The notes under the pieces are model-generated. The model had not been told where the DNA came from, searched no databases, and worked only from the letters and a program-made list of their open reading frames with translations. A program made the translations under genes and the position numbers. A stretch of 64,000 nt of DNA from Planctomycetota bacterium (GTDB taxonomy: Bacteria; Planctomycetota; J058), in contig JAMLIC010000022.1 of the NCBI GenBank assembly GCA_023954375.1, forward strand, positions 62,001 to 126,000, read 5' to 3'. The first letter of the stretch is position 1; the number at the start of each line of letters is the position of its first letter. Of this stretch, positions 1 to 6,975 are shown piece after piece.

Positions 1-13
1 GGTGAGCGCTCAT
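1..13 (-). CDS. start of an unknown leftward gene (cut by window edge)
   Basis: Reading leftward, an ATG at 13-11 is preceded, seven bases upstream, by a strong Shine-Dalgarno sequence GGAGGT (complement of 20-25). Only four codons lie in the window, so no product can be named. It would be divergent from the caspase-fold gene that starts at 190, leaving about 176 bases of shared upstream DNA in which I see no clear promoter. Confidence 0.35.
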
Positions 14-189
14 GTCGACGACCTCCACGTTGGCGAGGTCGAGACTCAAGTGCCGGTCCGGGCGCAACGCCGCGCCTCGTCGAGGCCCTGTCGCCGGGCG
101 TAGACACTTGCGTGTCGCCGCGGAAAGCCGGCCGCCTTGACGCCAGGTCGCGGGTGCAGCCAGGCGCGGCGGCGGCTACCCTGGGCGCC

Positions 190-1377
190 ATGCGCCGGGT
201 CCTCGCCGCGTCCGTCGTCGCCTTCGCCCTGGGGCTGGTCGTCGCCCACGCGCCTGCCCCCGCCGTCGCGCGGGCGCAGGACGCGCCGCGGCTGCTCGAG
301 CTCGACCTCGACCCGGCGCGGACGACCGTGTTCGCCGTCGGCGTCCTCACCTACCGCGACGCTCGCCTGGCGAGCTTCCCGCAGGAGGGCCGGCGCGACG
401 CCGAGCTCGTGGCGCACCTCCGCGGGCGCGGGGCCAAGGACGTCGTGTTCCTCACCGACCGCGAGGCCACCCTGCGCCGGATCCAGGCCGAGTTCGCCGC
501 CCACCTCGAGCGCAGCCAGCCCGGCCAGACGCTCGTCGTCTACTACACGGGCCACGGCCTGCGCGACGAGGGGGAGGTCGGCTTCACCCCCTGGGACGCG
601 GGGCGGCGCGGCCTGGCCACGACGTGGCGCGTGCGGGCGATCGTCGAGGCGATCCGGGCGCGCTTCCGGGGCGAGCGGGTGCTCCTGGTGATCGACTGCT
701 GCCACTCGGGGGCGATGACCGACGCGGTCGTCGCGCTCGGCCCCGACGGAGAGGTCGCCTGGACCTCCATGGCCTCGGCCCACGCCGCCGCGCAGTCGAC
801 GGGCAACTGGACCTTCACCGAGGCGGTCCTCGACGGCCTGCGCGGCGACCCGCGGCTCGACGCCGACGACGACGGCCTCGTCGACCTCGGCGAGGTCGCC
901 GCCTTCGCCGAGGTCGAGATGGCCTTCGCCGAGGAGCAGCTCACGTCCTTCCACGCCCACCCGCGCTTCGGGCCTCGCACGCGCCTGGCGCGCGTGAGCG
1001 CCCCGCGGCCGCCGCCGCGGACGGGCGAGCGCGTGGAGGTCTTCTCCGAGGACGCCTGGTGGAAGGCGCGGATCCTCGAGATGCGCGGCGAGCGGGCGAA
1101 GGTCCGCTACTACGGCTGGGGCCCCGAGCACGACGAGTGGGTCGAGCCGCGCCAGATGCGCGCCTACGCGCCGCGCGCCTGGGCCGTCGGCGCCCGCGTC
1201 GAGGTGGAGTCCGACGGCCGCTGGTACCCGGCGTCGATCATCGAGGTCCGGCCGCTCGGCCTGCACAAGGCGCGCTACGACGACTACGACGCGTCCTGGG
1301 ACGAGTGGGTGCCGTCGAGCCGCATCCGCGAGCCGGGCGCCGCGCCGGACGACCGCCGCCGTCGGCGGCGGCGCTGA
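190..1377 (+). CDS. secreted caspase-fold (metacaspase-like) protein with two C-terminal Tudor-knot-like domains
   Basis: 395 residues from ATG 190; a longer in-frame ORF begins at 112, but the 190 start puts a signal peptide (about residues 1-32, hydrophobic core VLAASVVAFALGLVV) at the N terminus. Residues 45-260 form a peptidase C14-like domain: the catalytic His lies in YYTGHG (H122) and the Cys in DCCHSG (C171). An Asp-rich stretch follows at about 225-235. Residues about 278-327 and 334-382 are two similar modules with the pattern GxRVEV...W..A.I.......V.YY.W....DEWV, typical of Tudor-knot/chromobarrel folds. The protein is expected to be a cysteine peptidase or dead homologue outside the cytoplasm. 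Its stop codon abuts the stop of the convergent dehydratase gene (TGATCA at 1375-1380). Confidence 0.8.
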   Translation: MRRVLAASVVAFALGLVVAHAPAPAVARAQDAPRLLELDLDPARTTVFAVGVLTYRDARLASFPQEGRRDAELVAHLRGRGAKDVVFLTDREATLRRIQAEFAAHLERSQPGQTLVVYYTGHGLRDEGEVGFTPWDAGRRGLATTWRVRAIVEAIRARFRGERVLLVIDCCHSGAMTDAVVALGPDGEVAWTSMASAHAAAQSTGNWTFTEAVLDGLRGDPRLDADDDGLVDLGEVAAFAEVEMAFAEEQLTSFHAHPRFGPRTRLARVSAPRPPPRTGERVEVFSEDAWWKARILEMRGERAKVRYYGWGPEHDEWVEPRQMRAYAPRAWAVGARVEVESDGRWYPASIIEVRPLGLHKARYDDYDASWDEWVPSSRIREPGAAPDDRRRRRRR

Positions 1378-1896
1378 TCACTTCCCGTCGCGGTAGATCT
1401 CGGGCATCTCGGGCCCGAGGAGCCCCGTGATCTGCCCCTCGAACACGAGCTTCGAGCCGACGAACGCCTGCGTCTTGTAGCTCGAGCGGCGGAGCTTCAG
1501 CTCCTCGACGACGACCACGATCGTGACCCGGTCGCCGGGGCGGATCGCGTCGCGGAACTTCACCCCGTCGATCCCGCCGAAGAGCATCACGCGCCCGGGC
1601 GCCTCCGAGCGGCCGACCACGTGGCGCCAGTAGAAGACGCACAGCTGCGCCACGCTCTCGACGAGGAGCACGCCGGGGAAGTAGGGCTGGTTGGGGAAGT
1701 GGCCCCGGCACCAGAACTCGTCGCCGCCGACGTCGCGGAAGCCGACCGCGTGGCCCTGCTCGGGGTCGATCCGGTAGACCCCATGGAGCTGCCGCATCTC
1801 GTGACACTGCGGCAGGTAGATGTCGAGCGCCGCGGCGTCGAACGCGACCTCCCGCGGGTCGATGCTCTCCAGCTCGATGAGCGGCTTCGGCGGCAT
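1378..1896 (-). CDS. FabZ-like 3-hydroxyacyl-ACP dehydratase
   Basis: 172-residue hotdog-fold protein. The catalytic pair of FabZ is present: His66 in GHFPNQP and Glu80 in VLLVESVAQ, fourteen residues apart as in characterised FabZ enzymes. It should dehydrate 3-hydroxyacyl-ACP to trans-2-enoyl-ACP in fatty-acid elongation. It is a little longer than the usual 145-155 residues because of an N-terminal extension of about 20 residues. ATG 1896 is preceded by a G-rich ribosome site. A strong hairpin at 1921-1947 separates it from rplT upstream, so it is probably transcribed at least partly on its own. It is not next to lpxA, unlike in many diderms. The exact substrate (bulk fatty acid versus a special chain) is not known. 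Confidence 0.8.
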   Translation of the reverse strand: MPPKPLIELESIDPREVAFDAAALDIYLPQCHEMRQLHGVYRIDPEQGHAVGFRDVGGDEFWCRGHFPNQPYFPGVLLVESVAQLCVFYWRHVVGRSEAPGRVMLFGGIDGVKFRDAIRPGDRVTIVVVVEELKLRRSSYKTQAFVGSKLVFEGQITGLLGPEMPEIYRDGK

Positions 1897-1920
1897 GTCC
1901 CGTCCCCCCCGGAAACACCG

Positions 1921-1947
1921 ACGCGCCGGGGGGGCCCCCCGGCGCGT
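1921..1947 (-). terminator. strong hairpin after rplT
   Basis: A perfect 13-base inverted repeat (ACGCGCCGGGGGG and its complement) separated by one G. On the minus strand it lies 20 bases after the rplT stop and is followed by CGGTGTTTCC, a weak T-rich stretch. It probably ends the infC-rpmI-rplT transcript. Confidence 0.6.
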
Positions 1948-1967
1948 GTGGAAGACCAACGTCGGGC

Positions 1968-2312
1968 CTAGCGCTTGACGGTCGCGACGATCGCCTCGAA
2001 CCCCTTCGGGTCGCGCACGGCGATCTCGGCGAGCATCTTGCGATCGAGCTCGACCTTCGCGGTCGAGAGCGCGTGCACGAAGCGGCTGTAGGGCAGGCCG
2101 TGCTGCCGCGACGCCGCGTTGAGGCGCACGATCCACAGGCTGCGGAAGTCGCGCTTGCGCAGCTTCCGGCCCGTGTACGCCTGCTGGTGCTTCCGACGGA
2201 CGGCGATCAGCGCCATCTTCCAGCACTTGCTACGGCGCAGGAAGAAGCCCGAGGCCTCCTTCAGGACGCGGTTCTTCGAGCGCCGCGCCTGCGATCCACC
2301 CTTGACCCTCAT
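1968..2312 (-). CDS. rplT: 50S ribosomal protein L20
   Basis: 114 residues, normal length for L20, the 23S rRNA-binding protein needed early in large-subunit assembly. The N terminus MRVKGGSQARRSKNRVLKEA and the stretch QQAYTGRKLRKRDFRSLWIV are hallmark L20 sequence. It follows rpmI by 42 bases and is the last gene of infC-rpmI-rplT. In other bacteria L20 represses this operon by binding its mRNA; I cannot confirm a binding site here. Confidence 0.97.
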   Translation of the reverse strand: MRVKGGSQARRSKNRVLKEASGFFLRRSKCWKMALIAVRRKHQQAYTGRKLRKRDFRSLWIVRLNAASRQHGLPYSRFVHALSTAKVELDRKMLAEIAVRDPKGFEAIVATVKR

Positions 2313-2354
2313 TGGGAACCCTCTCGTGCGGGCCTGCTTCGTCGCGGCCGGCGC

Positions 2355-2558
2355 CTAGGCGCCGACCACCCCGAGCAGGATCTTGATCCGCTTGGCATCC
2401 ATCTTCGCGGCCACCGCGCGCCGACGGTTCTTCCGCCGGCGGTTGCCGGACTTGCCCGACAGCAGGTGGCCCGTGTTGACGTGACGGAACTTGACCTTGC
2501 CGTTCTTGGTCACGCGGACACGCTTCTTCGTGCCCTTGTTCGTCTTCGCCTTCGGCAT
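2355..2558 (-). CDS. rpmI: 50S ribosomal protein L35
   Basis: 67 residues, as usual for L35. It starts MPKAKTNKGTKKRVRVTKNG and carries the basic stretch GKSGNRRRKNRRR. ATG 2558 was chosen over a longer frame opening at 2603 because MPKxKT is the conserved L35 N terminus. It lies 170 bases after the infC stop codon. That spacer (2559-2728) is GC-rich and could fold, which would suit L20 autoregulation, but I see no definite motif. Confidence 0.96.
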   Translation of the reverse strand: MPKAKTNKGTKKRVRVTKNGKVKFRHVNTGHLLSGKSGNRRRKNRRRAVAAKMDAKRIKILLGVVGA

Positions 2559-2728
2559 GAAACACGTCCTTGCCGCCTCGGCGGGCGGCGGAGAAGCGCC
2601 CACCTATACCCCGGGCCCAGGGGGTTGGCAAGTGGCGAACCCGCGGGCGCCTGCGCGAGCCGCGCCGCCGGTACGCACCGCGACCCTCCGCCGGCCTCGC
2701 GGCGGTCGGGTCGCAGCCTCGCGGGCGC

Positions 2729-3268
2729 TTACTTGGGCGCCACGATCATGAACATGCGGTAACCCTCGAGCCGGGGCGGCGTCTCGATCTTGCCCACCTG
2801 CTCGAGCTCGGACTGGACGCGGTCGAGGTGCGACTTCGCGATGTCCGCGTGCATGCGCTCGCGGCCGCGGAACAGCACGTTCACCTGGACCTTGAAGCCC
2901 TTCTCGAGGAAGCCCTTCGCCTGCCGCAGCTTCACCTGGAAGTCGTGCTCACCGGTCTTGGGCCGGATGCGGACCTCCTTGGTCACGACCTTGTGCTGCT
3001 TCTTGGCGGCCTGGCGCTTCTTGAGCTTCGTCTCGTACTTGAACTTGCCGAAGTCCATGATCTTGCAGACGGGCGGGCGGGACTCCGCCGACACCTCCAC
3101 CAGATCGAGGCCCTTCTCCTTGGCGCGGGCCAGGGCGGCGTCGGTCGGTACGACGCCCAGCTGCTCGCCCTCCTCGGTGATGAGGCGGACCTCACGGACT
3201 CGGATCCTCTCGTTGACGCGCGGACCCCGGTTCTCGACCGGACGGTCCATGATCATCGGCTTGCGGAT
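2729..3268 (-). CDS. infC: translation initiation factor IF-3, probable AUC start
   Basis: 179 residues if begun at ATC 3268, almost exactly the 180 of E. coli IF-3. Conserved N-terminal domain (RVNERIRVREVRLI, GVVPTDAALARAKE, DLVEVS) and C-terminal domain (FRGRERMHADIAKSHL, LEGYRMFMIVAPK) are complete. The only good ribosome site, AAGGAG (3282-3277), lies eight bases before this ATC. ATG 3256 and ATG 3250 lie too far from it, although ATG 3256 overlaps the upstream stop as ATGA. IF-3 rejects non-AUG starts and in E. coli represses its own AUU-initiated gene, so AUC would suit the same autoregulation. The gene overlaps the end of the ThrRS-like gene. Confidence 0.95.
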   Translation of the reverse strand: MRKPMIMDRPVENRGPRVNERIRVREVRLITEEGEQLGVVPTDAALARAKEKGLDLVEVSAESRPPVCKIMDFGKFKYETKLKKRQAAKKQHKVVTKEVRIRPKTGEHDFQVKLRQAKGFLEKGFKVQVNVLFRGRERMHADIAKSHLDRVQSELEQVGKIETPPRLEGYRMFMIVAPK

Positions 3269-4329
3269 GGCAGTCGCTCCTTCTCGGACATGTCCTGCGC
3301 CCCGCCGGCGGCGGGGCGCTGCTCCTCGCTCGACGCGCCGACCATCGGCCACGTCGTCGCCCGGGGACCCGGGCCTTCAGCTTCGCACGGGAGGGCGGGC
3401 TCGAGGCGCCGCCCGCGCCGATCGTCGGTCAGATGCGCCATGAGGCCGTCGCGTGTCACGCAGACCGTGACCGCGCCGCCGCGGGCGCGGACGCGCACGA
3501 CGCCGCGGGCGACCTCCTCGTCGCCGACGAACGCCAGGTAGGGGATCCGCGCCGCCGCGGCCGCGCCGACGCGGCCCGCGAGCGGCCCGTCGGCCGCGAC
3601 GGTCACCGGGACGCCCGCCGCCCGCAGCGCCGCGGCGAGGTCGTGGGCGCACGCGAGGGCCGCCGCGCCGCCCACGGGCAGGAGGCGCGCCTGCTCCGGC
3701 GCGAGCCAGGGCGGGAGCGCCCCGGCGAGGTGCTCGAGCACGAGCGCCAGCGCCCGCGGCGCGCCGCCGAGCACGGCGCCGCGGAGGCCGCCGGCGTCGG
3801 GCTCGAGGCGCAGGACCTGCCACGAGCGACCCAGGCGGTCGAGGGCGCGGCCCTCGACGGCGGTCCGACCCGCCGGGCGGAGGCGCGCGCCCAGGGCGCG
3901 CGCCAGGGGCGCGTCGCCGGCCACGACCACCTCCGGAGCGCCGAGGCCGAGGGCGCCGCCGAGGCGCCCGGCGAGCGCGATCGCGCGCGCCGCCTCGCGC
4001 GCGACGTCGACCTGCGGGCGCAGGACCACGAGCGGCTCGGCCGTGACCACGTCGTCGAGGAGCCACGGCGGCGAGACATCCGGCGCGGCCGCCGGCGCGA
4101 CCTCCCCCGGGGCGTAGCCGAGGGCGCGGGCCTCCTCGGCCACGAGGGCGCGCAGGGCCTCGAGCGCGGCCAGGCCGCGCGCCGTCCAGCGGAGGCGACC
4201 GCCGGGGGCGCGCTCGAAGAGCCCCAGGGCGCGACCGGCGGCCCGGTGGTCGGTGTGGTGCAGGCTGGCCGTCCCGCCAGATGCGCGCGGCGCGGCCGCC
4301 GTCGCGGCGGCGGTCCGCCCGATCGACAC
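3253..4329 (-). CDS. degenerate threonyl-tRNA synthetase-like protein at the thrS locus
   Basis: About 358 residues from GTG 4329, which has AGGAGG upstream; GTG 4377 is an alternative. Three blocks match ThrRS in order. TDHRAAGRALGLF and GLAALEALRALVAEEARALGY match the start of the catalytic domain. LGRSWQV...LVLEHLAGALPPWLAPEQ matches its end (family LGREWQC...IEHYAGAFPLWLAPVQ). LRAAGVPVTV...RIPYLAFVGDEEVARGVVRVR matches the anticodon-binding domain. Motif 2 and roughly 100 core residues are missing, as are the zinc ligands (Cys of NCPGH, His of HIFC, His of MIHRA) and the N-terminal TGS/editing domains. It sits exactly where thrS precedes infC in many bacteria and overlaps infC. Aminoacylation is very unlikely; a tRNA- or mRNA-binding role is possible. 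Confidence 0.75.
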   Translation of the reverse strand: MSIGRTAAATAAAPRASGGTASLHHTDHRAAGRALGLFERAPGGRLRWTARGLAALEALRALVAEEARALGYAPGEVAPAAAPDVSPPWLLDDVVTAEPLVVLRPQVDVAREAARAIALAGRLGGALGLGAPEVVVAGDAPLARALGARLRPAGRTAVEGRALDRLGRSWQVLRLEPDAGGLRGAVLGGAPRALALVLEHLAGALPPWLAPEQARLLPVGGAAALACAHDLAAALRAAGVPVTVAADGPLAGRVGAAAAARIPYLAFVGDEEVARGVVRVRARGGAVTVCVTRDGLMAHLTDDRRGRRLEPALPCEAEGPGPRATTWPMVGASSEEQRPAAGGAQDMSEKERLPSASR

Positions 4330-4486
4330 GGCGCCGGTCGCCTCCTGCGGAGGCGCCGCCCCGGCGGTCAAAGACACGGAGCGCCCGACGTCAACCAGTT
4401 CCTCTGCTCGAGAGCCTGCAAGCGGTCTGCGATGCTATCACAGATGGCCCTCGCGACAGAAGGCCCGGTTCGCCCGAGGAGCGTCG

Positions 4487-5839
4487 ATGCCGGCCGCGCT
4501 CAAGGCCCTGGACGGATACCTGAAGGACCGGGTCCTGGTCCTGCCCTCCTCGGGCCCGTTCCTGGTGGGGCGCTCGCTGGAGGCCGACCTGACCCTCTAC
4601 GGGCCCGAGATCGAGGACCGCCAGGCCATGCTCGTCCCGGACGGCGCCGGCCACCGGATCGTGCCGGTCGCGGCGCGCGCGAGCACCCGGATCGACGGGC
4701 AGCCCCTGCGCGGGCCCCGGTCGCTGCGCGACGGCGACGTGATCGCCATGGGCGGGCACGCGTTCGCGTACGTGAGCACCGACCCGCTGGGGACGCCCGG
4801 CGCCGCCCCGTGCGCCGCCTGCGGCCGCGCCGTCACGAGCGGCCGCGCCCTGGTCCTGGCGCACGGGGCCGTGTGCCCGCGCTGCGTCGACCGGCGGCTC
4901 TTCGCGCAGCGCGACCTCGACCGCTACCGCGTCCTGCGGAAGGTCGGCGGCAACGAGGACGAGATCACCTACCTCGCCGTCGACCGCGAGGACCAGGCCC
5001 GGGTGGGGCTGCGGCTGCTCAAGGCCAACCGCCAGGCCGACCCGCGCCGGGTGCGGCGCTTCCTTGCGCGGGCGATGGTCGGGCTGGTGATCGACCACCC
5101 CAACTACCTGGCCGTGCGCGCGATCGCCGCCCGCCGGGGGATCGCGTTCGTCGTCCTCGACCTGCACGAGGGGATGAAGCTGGAGCGCCTCGCCCGCGAG
5201 CGGGCCCCGATCGCGCCGGCCGCGGCGCTCACGGTGATCAACCAGCTCTCCGAGGTCCTGCGCCACGCCCGCGCGCGGCGCCTGGTCGTGGCCAAGCGCA
5301 AGCGCACGGGCGTCCTCGTCGACCGGCGGCTGTGGGTGAAGGTGATGGCGTTCGACCTCACGCGCGACCTCGAGGCCACCGCGGCCGGCACCGCCGCCTT
5401 CGCCGAGCTGGCGGGCCGCTGCGGCTTCGACCCGGCCGCCCTGCGGGCGGCGCCCTGGCCGCCCGAGCGCGGGGAGGAGGCGCGCCTCGGCCGCCTGGCG
5501 CCCGAGCCGATCGAGGTCTTCTCGCTGGGCCGCCTCCTCCACCAGCTCGTCACGGGGGCCGCGCTCCCCAGCGCCGAGGCGGTGCGGGCGGCCTGGCGGC
5601 GGCGCCAGGCCGGTGGGGCCGCGACGGGGCAGGGGCTGGACGCGATGCCGGGCGCGCTGCTGCGCCTGCTGGGCATGCTCTTCGCCCCCACCACGGCCAC
5701 GGGACGCGTCTCGACCCTCGACGAGCTGACCGCCGCCACCCGGGAGGCCATGGAGGCGCTGGGGGCCCCGGCCGCCCTGGAGGCCGGGGAGCTGGAGCTC
5801 GAGGGGCTCGACGACGACGACGACGACGTGGGCCCGTGA
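4487..5839 (+). CDS. FHA-domain, zinc-ribbon pseudokinase
   Basis: 450 residues from ATG 4487, with GAGGAG five bases upstream. Residues 1-105 look like a forkhead-associated domain (FLVGRSLEADL, then RSLRDGDVIAMGG), which binds phosphothreonine peptides. Residues about 108-130 hold paired cysteines (CAACGRAV...CPRCV), a small zinc ribbon. Residues about 140-360 follow the Ser/Thr kinase fold, but the ATP lysine, HRD loop and DFG motif are not recognisable, so it should be a pseudokinase. The C terminus ends in six aspartates. It is divergent from the ThrRS-like/infC operon. A role as phospho-dependent scaffold is inference. Confidence 0.7.
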   Translation: MPAALKALDGYLKDRVLVLPSSGPFLVGRSLEADLTLYGPEIEDRQAMLVPDGAGHRIVPVAARASTRIDGQPLRGPRSLRDGDVIAMGGHAFAYVSTDPLGTPGAAPCAACGRAVTSGRALVLAHGAVCPRCVDRRLFAQRDLDRYRVLRKVGGNEDEITYLAVDREDQARVGLRLLKANRQADPRRVRRFLARAMVGLVIDHPNYLAVRAIAARRGIAFVVLDLHEGMKLERLARERAPIAPAAALTVINQLSEVLRHARARRLVVAKRKRTGVLVDRRLWVKVMAFDLTRDLEATAAGTAAFAELAGRCGFDPAALRAAPWPPERGEEARLGRLAPEPIEVFSLGRLLHQLVTGAALPSAEAVRAAWRRRQAGGAATGQGLDAMPGALLRLLGMLFAPTTATGRVSTLDELTAATREAMEALGAPAALEAGELELEGLDDDDDDVGP

Positions 5840-5843
5840 CGCA

Positions 5844-5858
5844 GGGGGTCATCCCCCC
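5844..5858 (+). terminator. short G/C hairpin after the pseudokinase gene
   Basis: GGGGG-TCAT-CCCCC lies five bases after the stop codon, followed by CTCTGG. The stem is short and there is no T run, so termination here is only possible. Confidence 0.25.
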
Positions 5859-5885
5859 TCTGGCCCTGGCCTGTCTCCCTGCCGT

Positions 5886-5893
5886 GCTATAAG
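5886..5893 (+). promoter_or_regulatory. possible extended -10 promoter for lpxA
   Basis: TGCTATAAG at 5885-5893 resembles an extended -10 element (TGn plus TATAAT with one mismatch), unusual in such GC-rich DNA. It lies 33 bases before the lpxA start. No good -35 hexamer is seen at 16-18 bases, which is tolerated in extended -10 promoters. Confidence 0.35.
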
Positions 5894-5926
5894 GAAGCCG
5901 TCAACCAGCCACCCCCTGAAACGCTC

Positions 5927-6757
5927 GTGCCACGTATCCACCCCACCGCGATCATCGAGGACGGCGCCCAGATCGGCGAGGACGCCGTGGTCGGCCCGTT
6001 CTGCTTCGTGGGGTCGCGCGTGCGCCTCGGCCCGGGCGTCGTCCTCCACCAGGGCGCCGTCATCGAGGGCGACACCCTGGTCGGCGCCCGCACTCAGGTC
6101 TTCCACTACTCCGTCCTCGGGACGATCCCGCAGGACAAGAAGTACCAGGGCGAGTCGGCGCGGCTGGAGATCGGCGAGGACAACGTCATCCGCGAGCACG
6201 TGACGGTGCACATCGGCACGGGCGGCGGCGGGGCGGTGACCCGGATCGGCAACAAGAACCTGCTCATGGCGGGCGTCCACGTCGGCCACGACTGCCTCAT
6301 CGGGCACAACTGCGTGCTGGCGAACTCGACCGGGCTGGCCGGCCACGTCGTCCTCGAGGACTACGTGACCCTCGGCGGCCAGACCGGGATCCACCAGTTC
6401 GTGCGCATCGGGGCGCACGTGATGACCAGCGGCGGCTCGAAGGTCGGCAAGGACATCCCGCCCTTCACGATCGCCCAGGGCTACCCGGCGCGCCTGCGCG
6501 GCGTGAACCAGATCGGCCTCAAGCGGCGCGGCTTCTCGGACGAGACCGTGCGCACGCTGCGGCAGGCCTACCGGGCGATCTTCTTCGAGCCCGACGCCCG
6601 CTTCGACGAGGTCCTGGCCCGCGTCCGCGGCGAGTTCCAGGGGAGCGTCGAGGTGCAGCGCTTCCTCGACTTCCTGGCCGAGGCCCAGTCGAGCGACCGC
6701 GGCTTCCTCCGCCCCGGGCGGGGCGACGAGAACGGCGCCGCCGACGACGACGACTGA
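5927..6757 (+). CDS. lpxA: acyl-ACP--UDP-N-acetylglucosamine O-acyltransferase
   Basis: 276 residues (E. coli 262). A left-handed beta-helix of hexapeptide repeats fills residues 1-190, followed by the helical C-terminal domain (GLKRRGFSDETVRTLRQAYRAIFF). The catalytic His is H121 in VGHDCLIGHNC, matching E. coli H125; HQFVRIGAHVM is also conserved. It adds a 3-hydroxyacyl chain to UDP-GlcNAc, the first step of lipid A synthesis, so the organism should have an LPS-type outer membrane. GTG is the start. No other lpx gene is adjacent. The tail is acidic (ends DDDD), an addition to the usual family length. Confidence 0.95.
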   Translation: MPRIHPTAIIEDGAQIGEDAVVGPFCFVGSRVRLGPGVVLHQGAVIEGDTLVGARTQVFHYSVLGTIPQDKKYQGESARLEIGEDNVIREHVTVHIGTGGGGAVTRIGNKNLLMAGVHVGHDCLIGHNCVLANSTGLAGHVVLEDYVTLGGQTGIHQFVRIGAHVMTSGGSKVGKDIPPFTIAQGYPARLRGVNQIGLKRRGFSDETVRTLRQAYRAIFFEPDARFDEVLARVRGEFQGSVEVQRFLDFLAEAQSSDRGFLRPGRGDENGAADDDD

Positions 6758-6909
6758 GCGTCTGCGGCGCGTGAAGCGCTCGCGAGGGGGGGGCGCGATC
6801 GTCCGAGTGCCCGGACCCGGGCCAACGGCCCCTCCCGCGCCTCCCCGACGCTCGCCCCCGAGGGTCCGGGCCGAGCAGGCCCGTGGACGGCCCGGAGTCC
6901 CGGTCGGGT

Positions 6910-6938
6910 TTGATGTCCCGCCCTCCCGCGCGCACAAT
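6910..6938 (+). promoter_or_regulatory. possible sigma-70-type promoter before the kinase operon
   Basis: TTGATG (6910-6915), 17-base spacer, CACAAT (6933-6938); four of six matches in each hexamer. It lies 37 bases before the kinase start codon, in the 218-base gap after lpxA. Confidence 0.35.
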
Positions 6939-6975
6939 GCGAAGGCTCCCGTAGGGGAGACGAGGTGGGCCCCCC

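Noticed and set aside
3253..4377. Intact threonyl-tRNA synthetase
   Set aside because: Length is about 360 instead of about 640 residues and the motif 2 and zinc-binding residues are absent.
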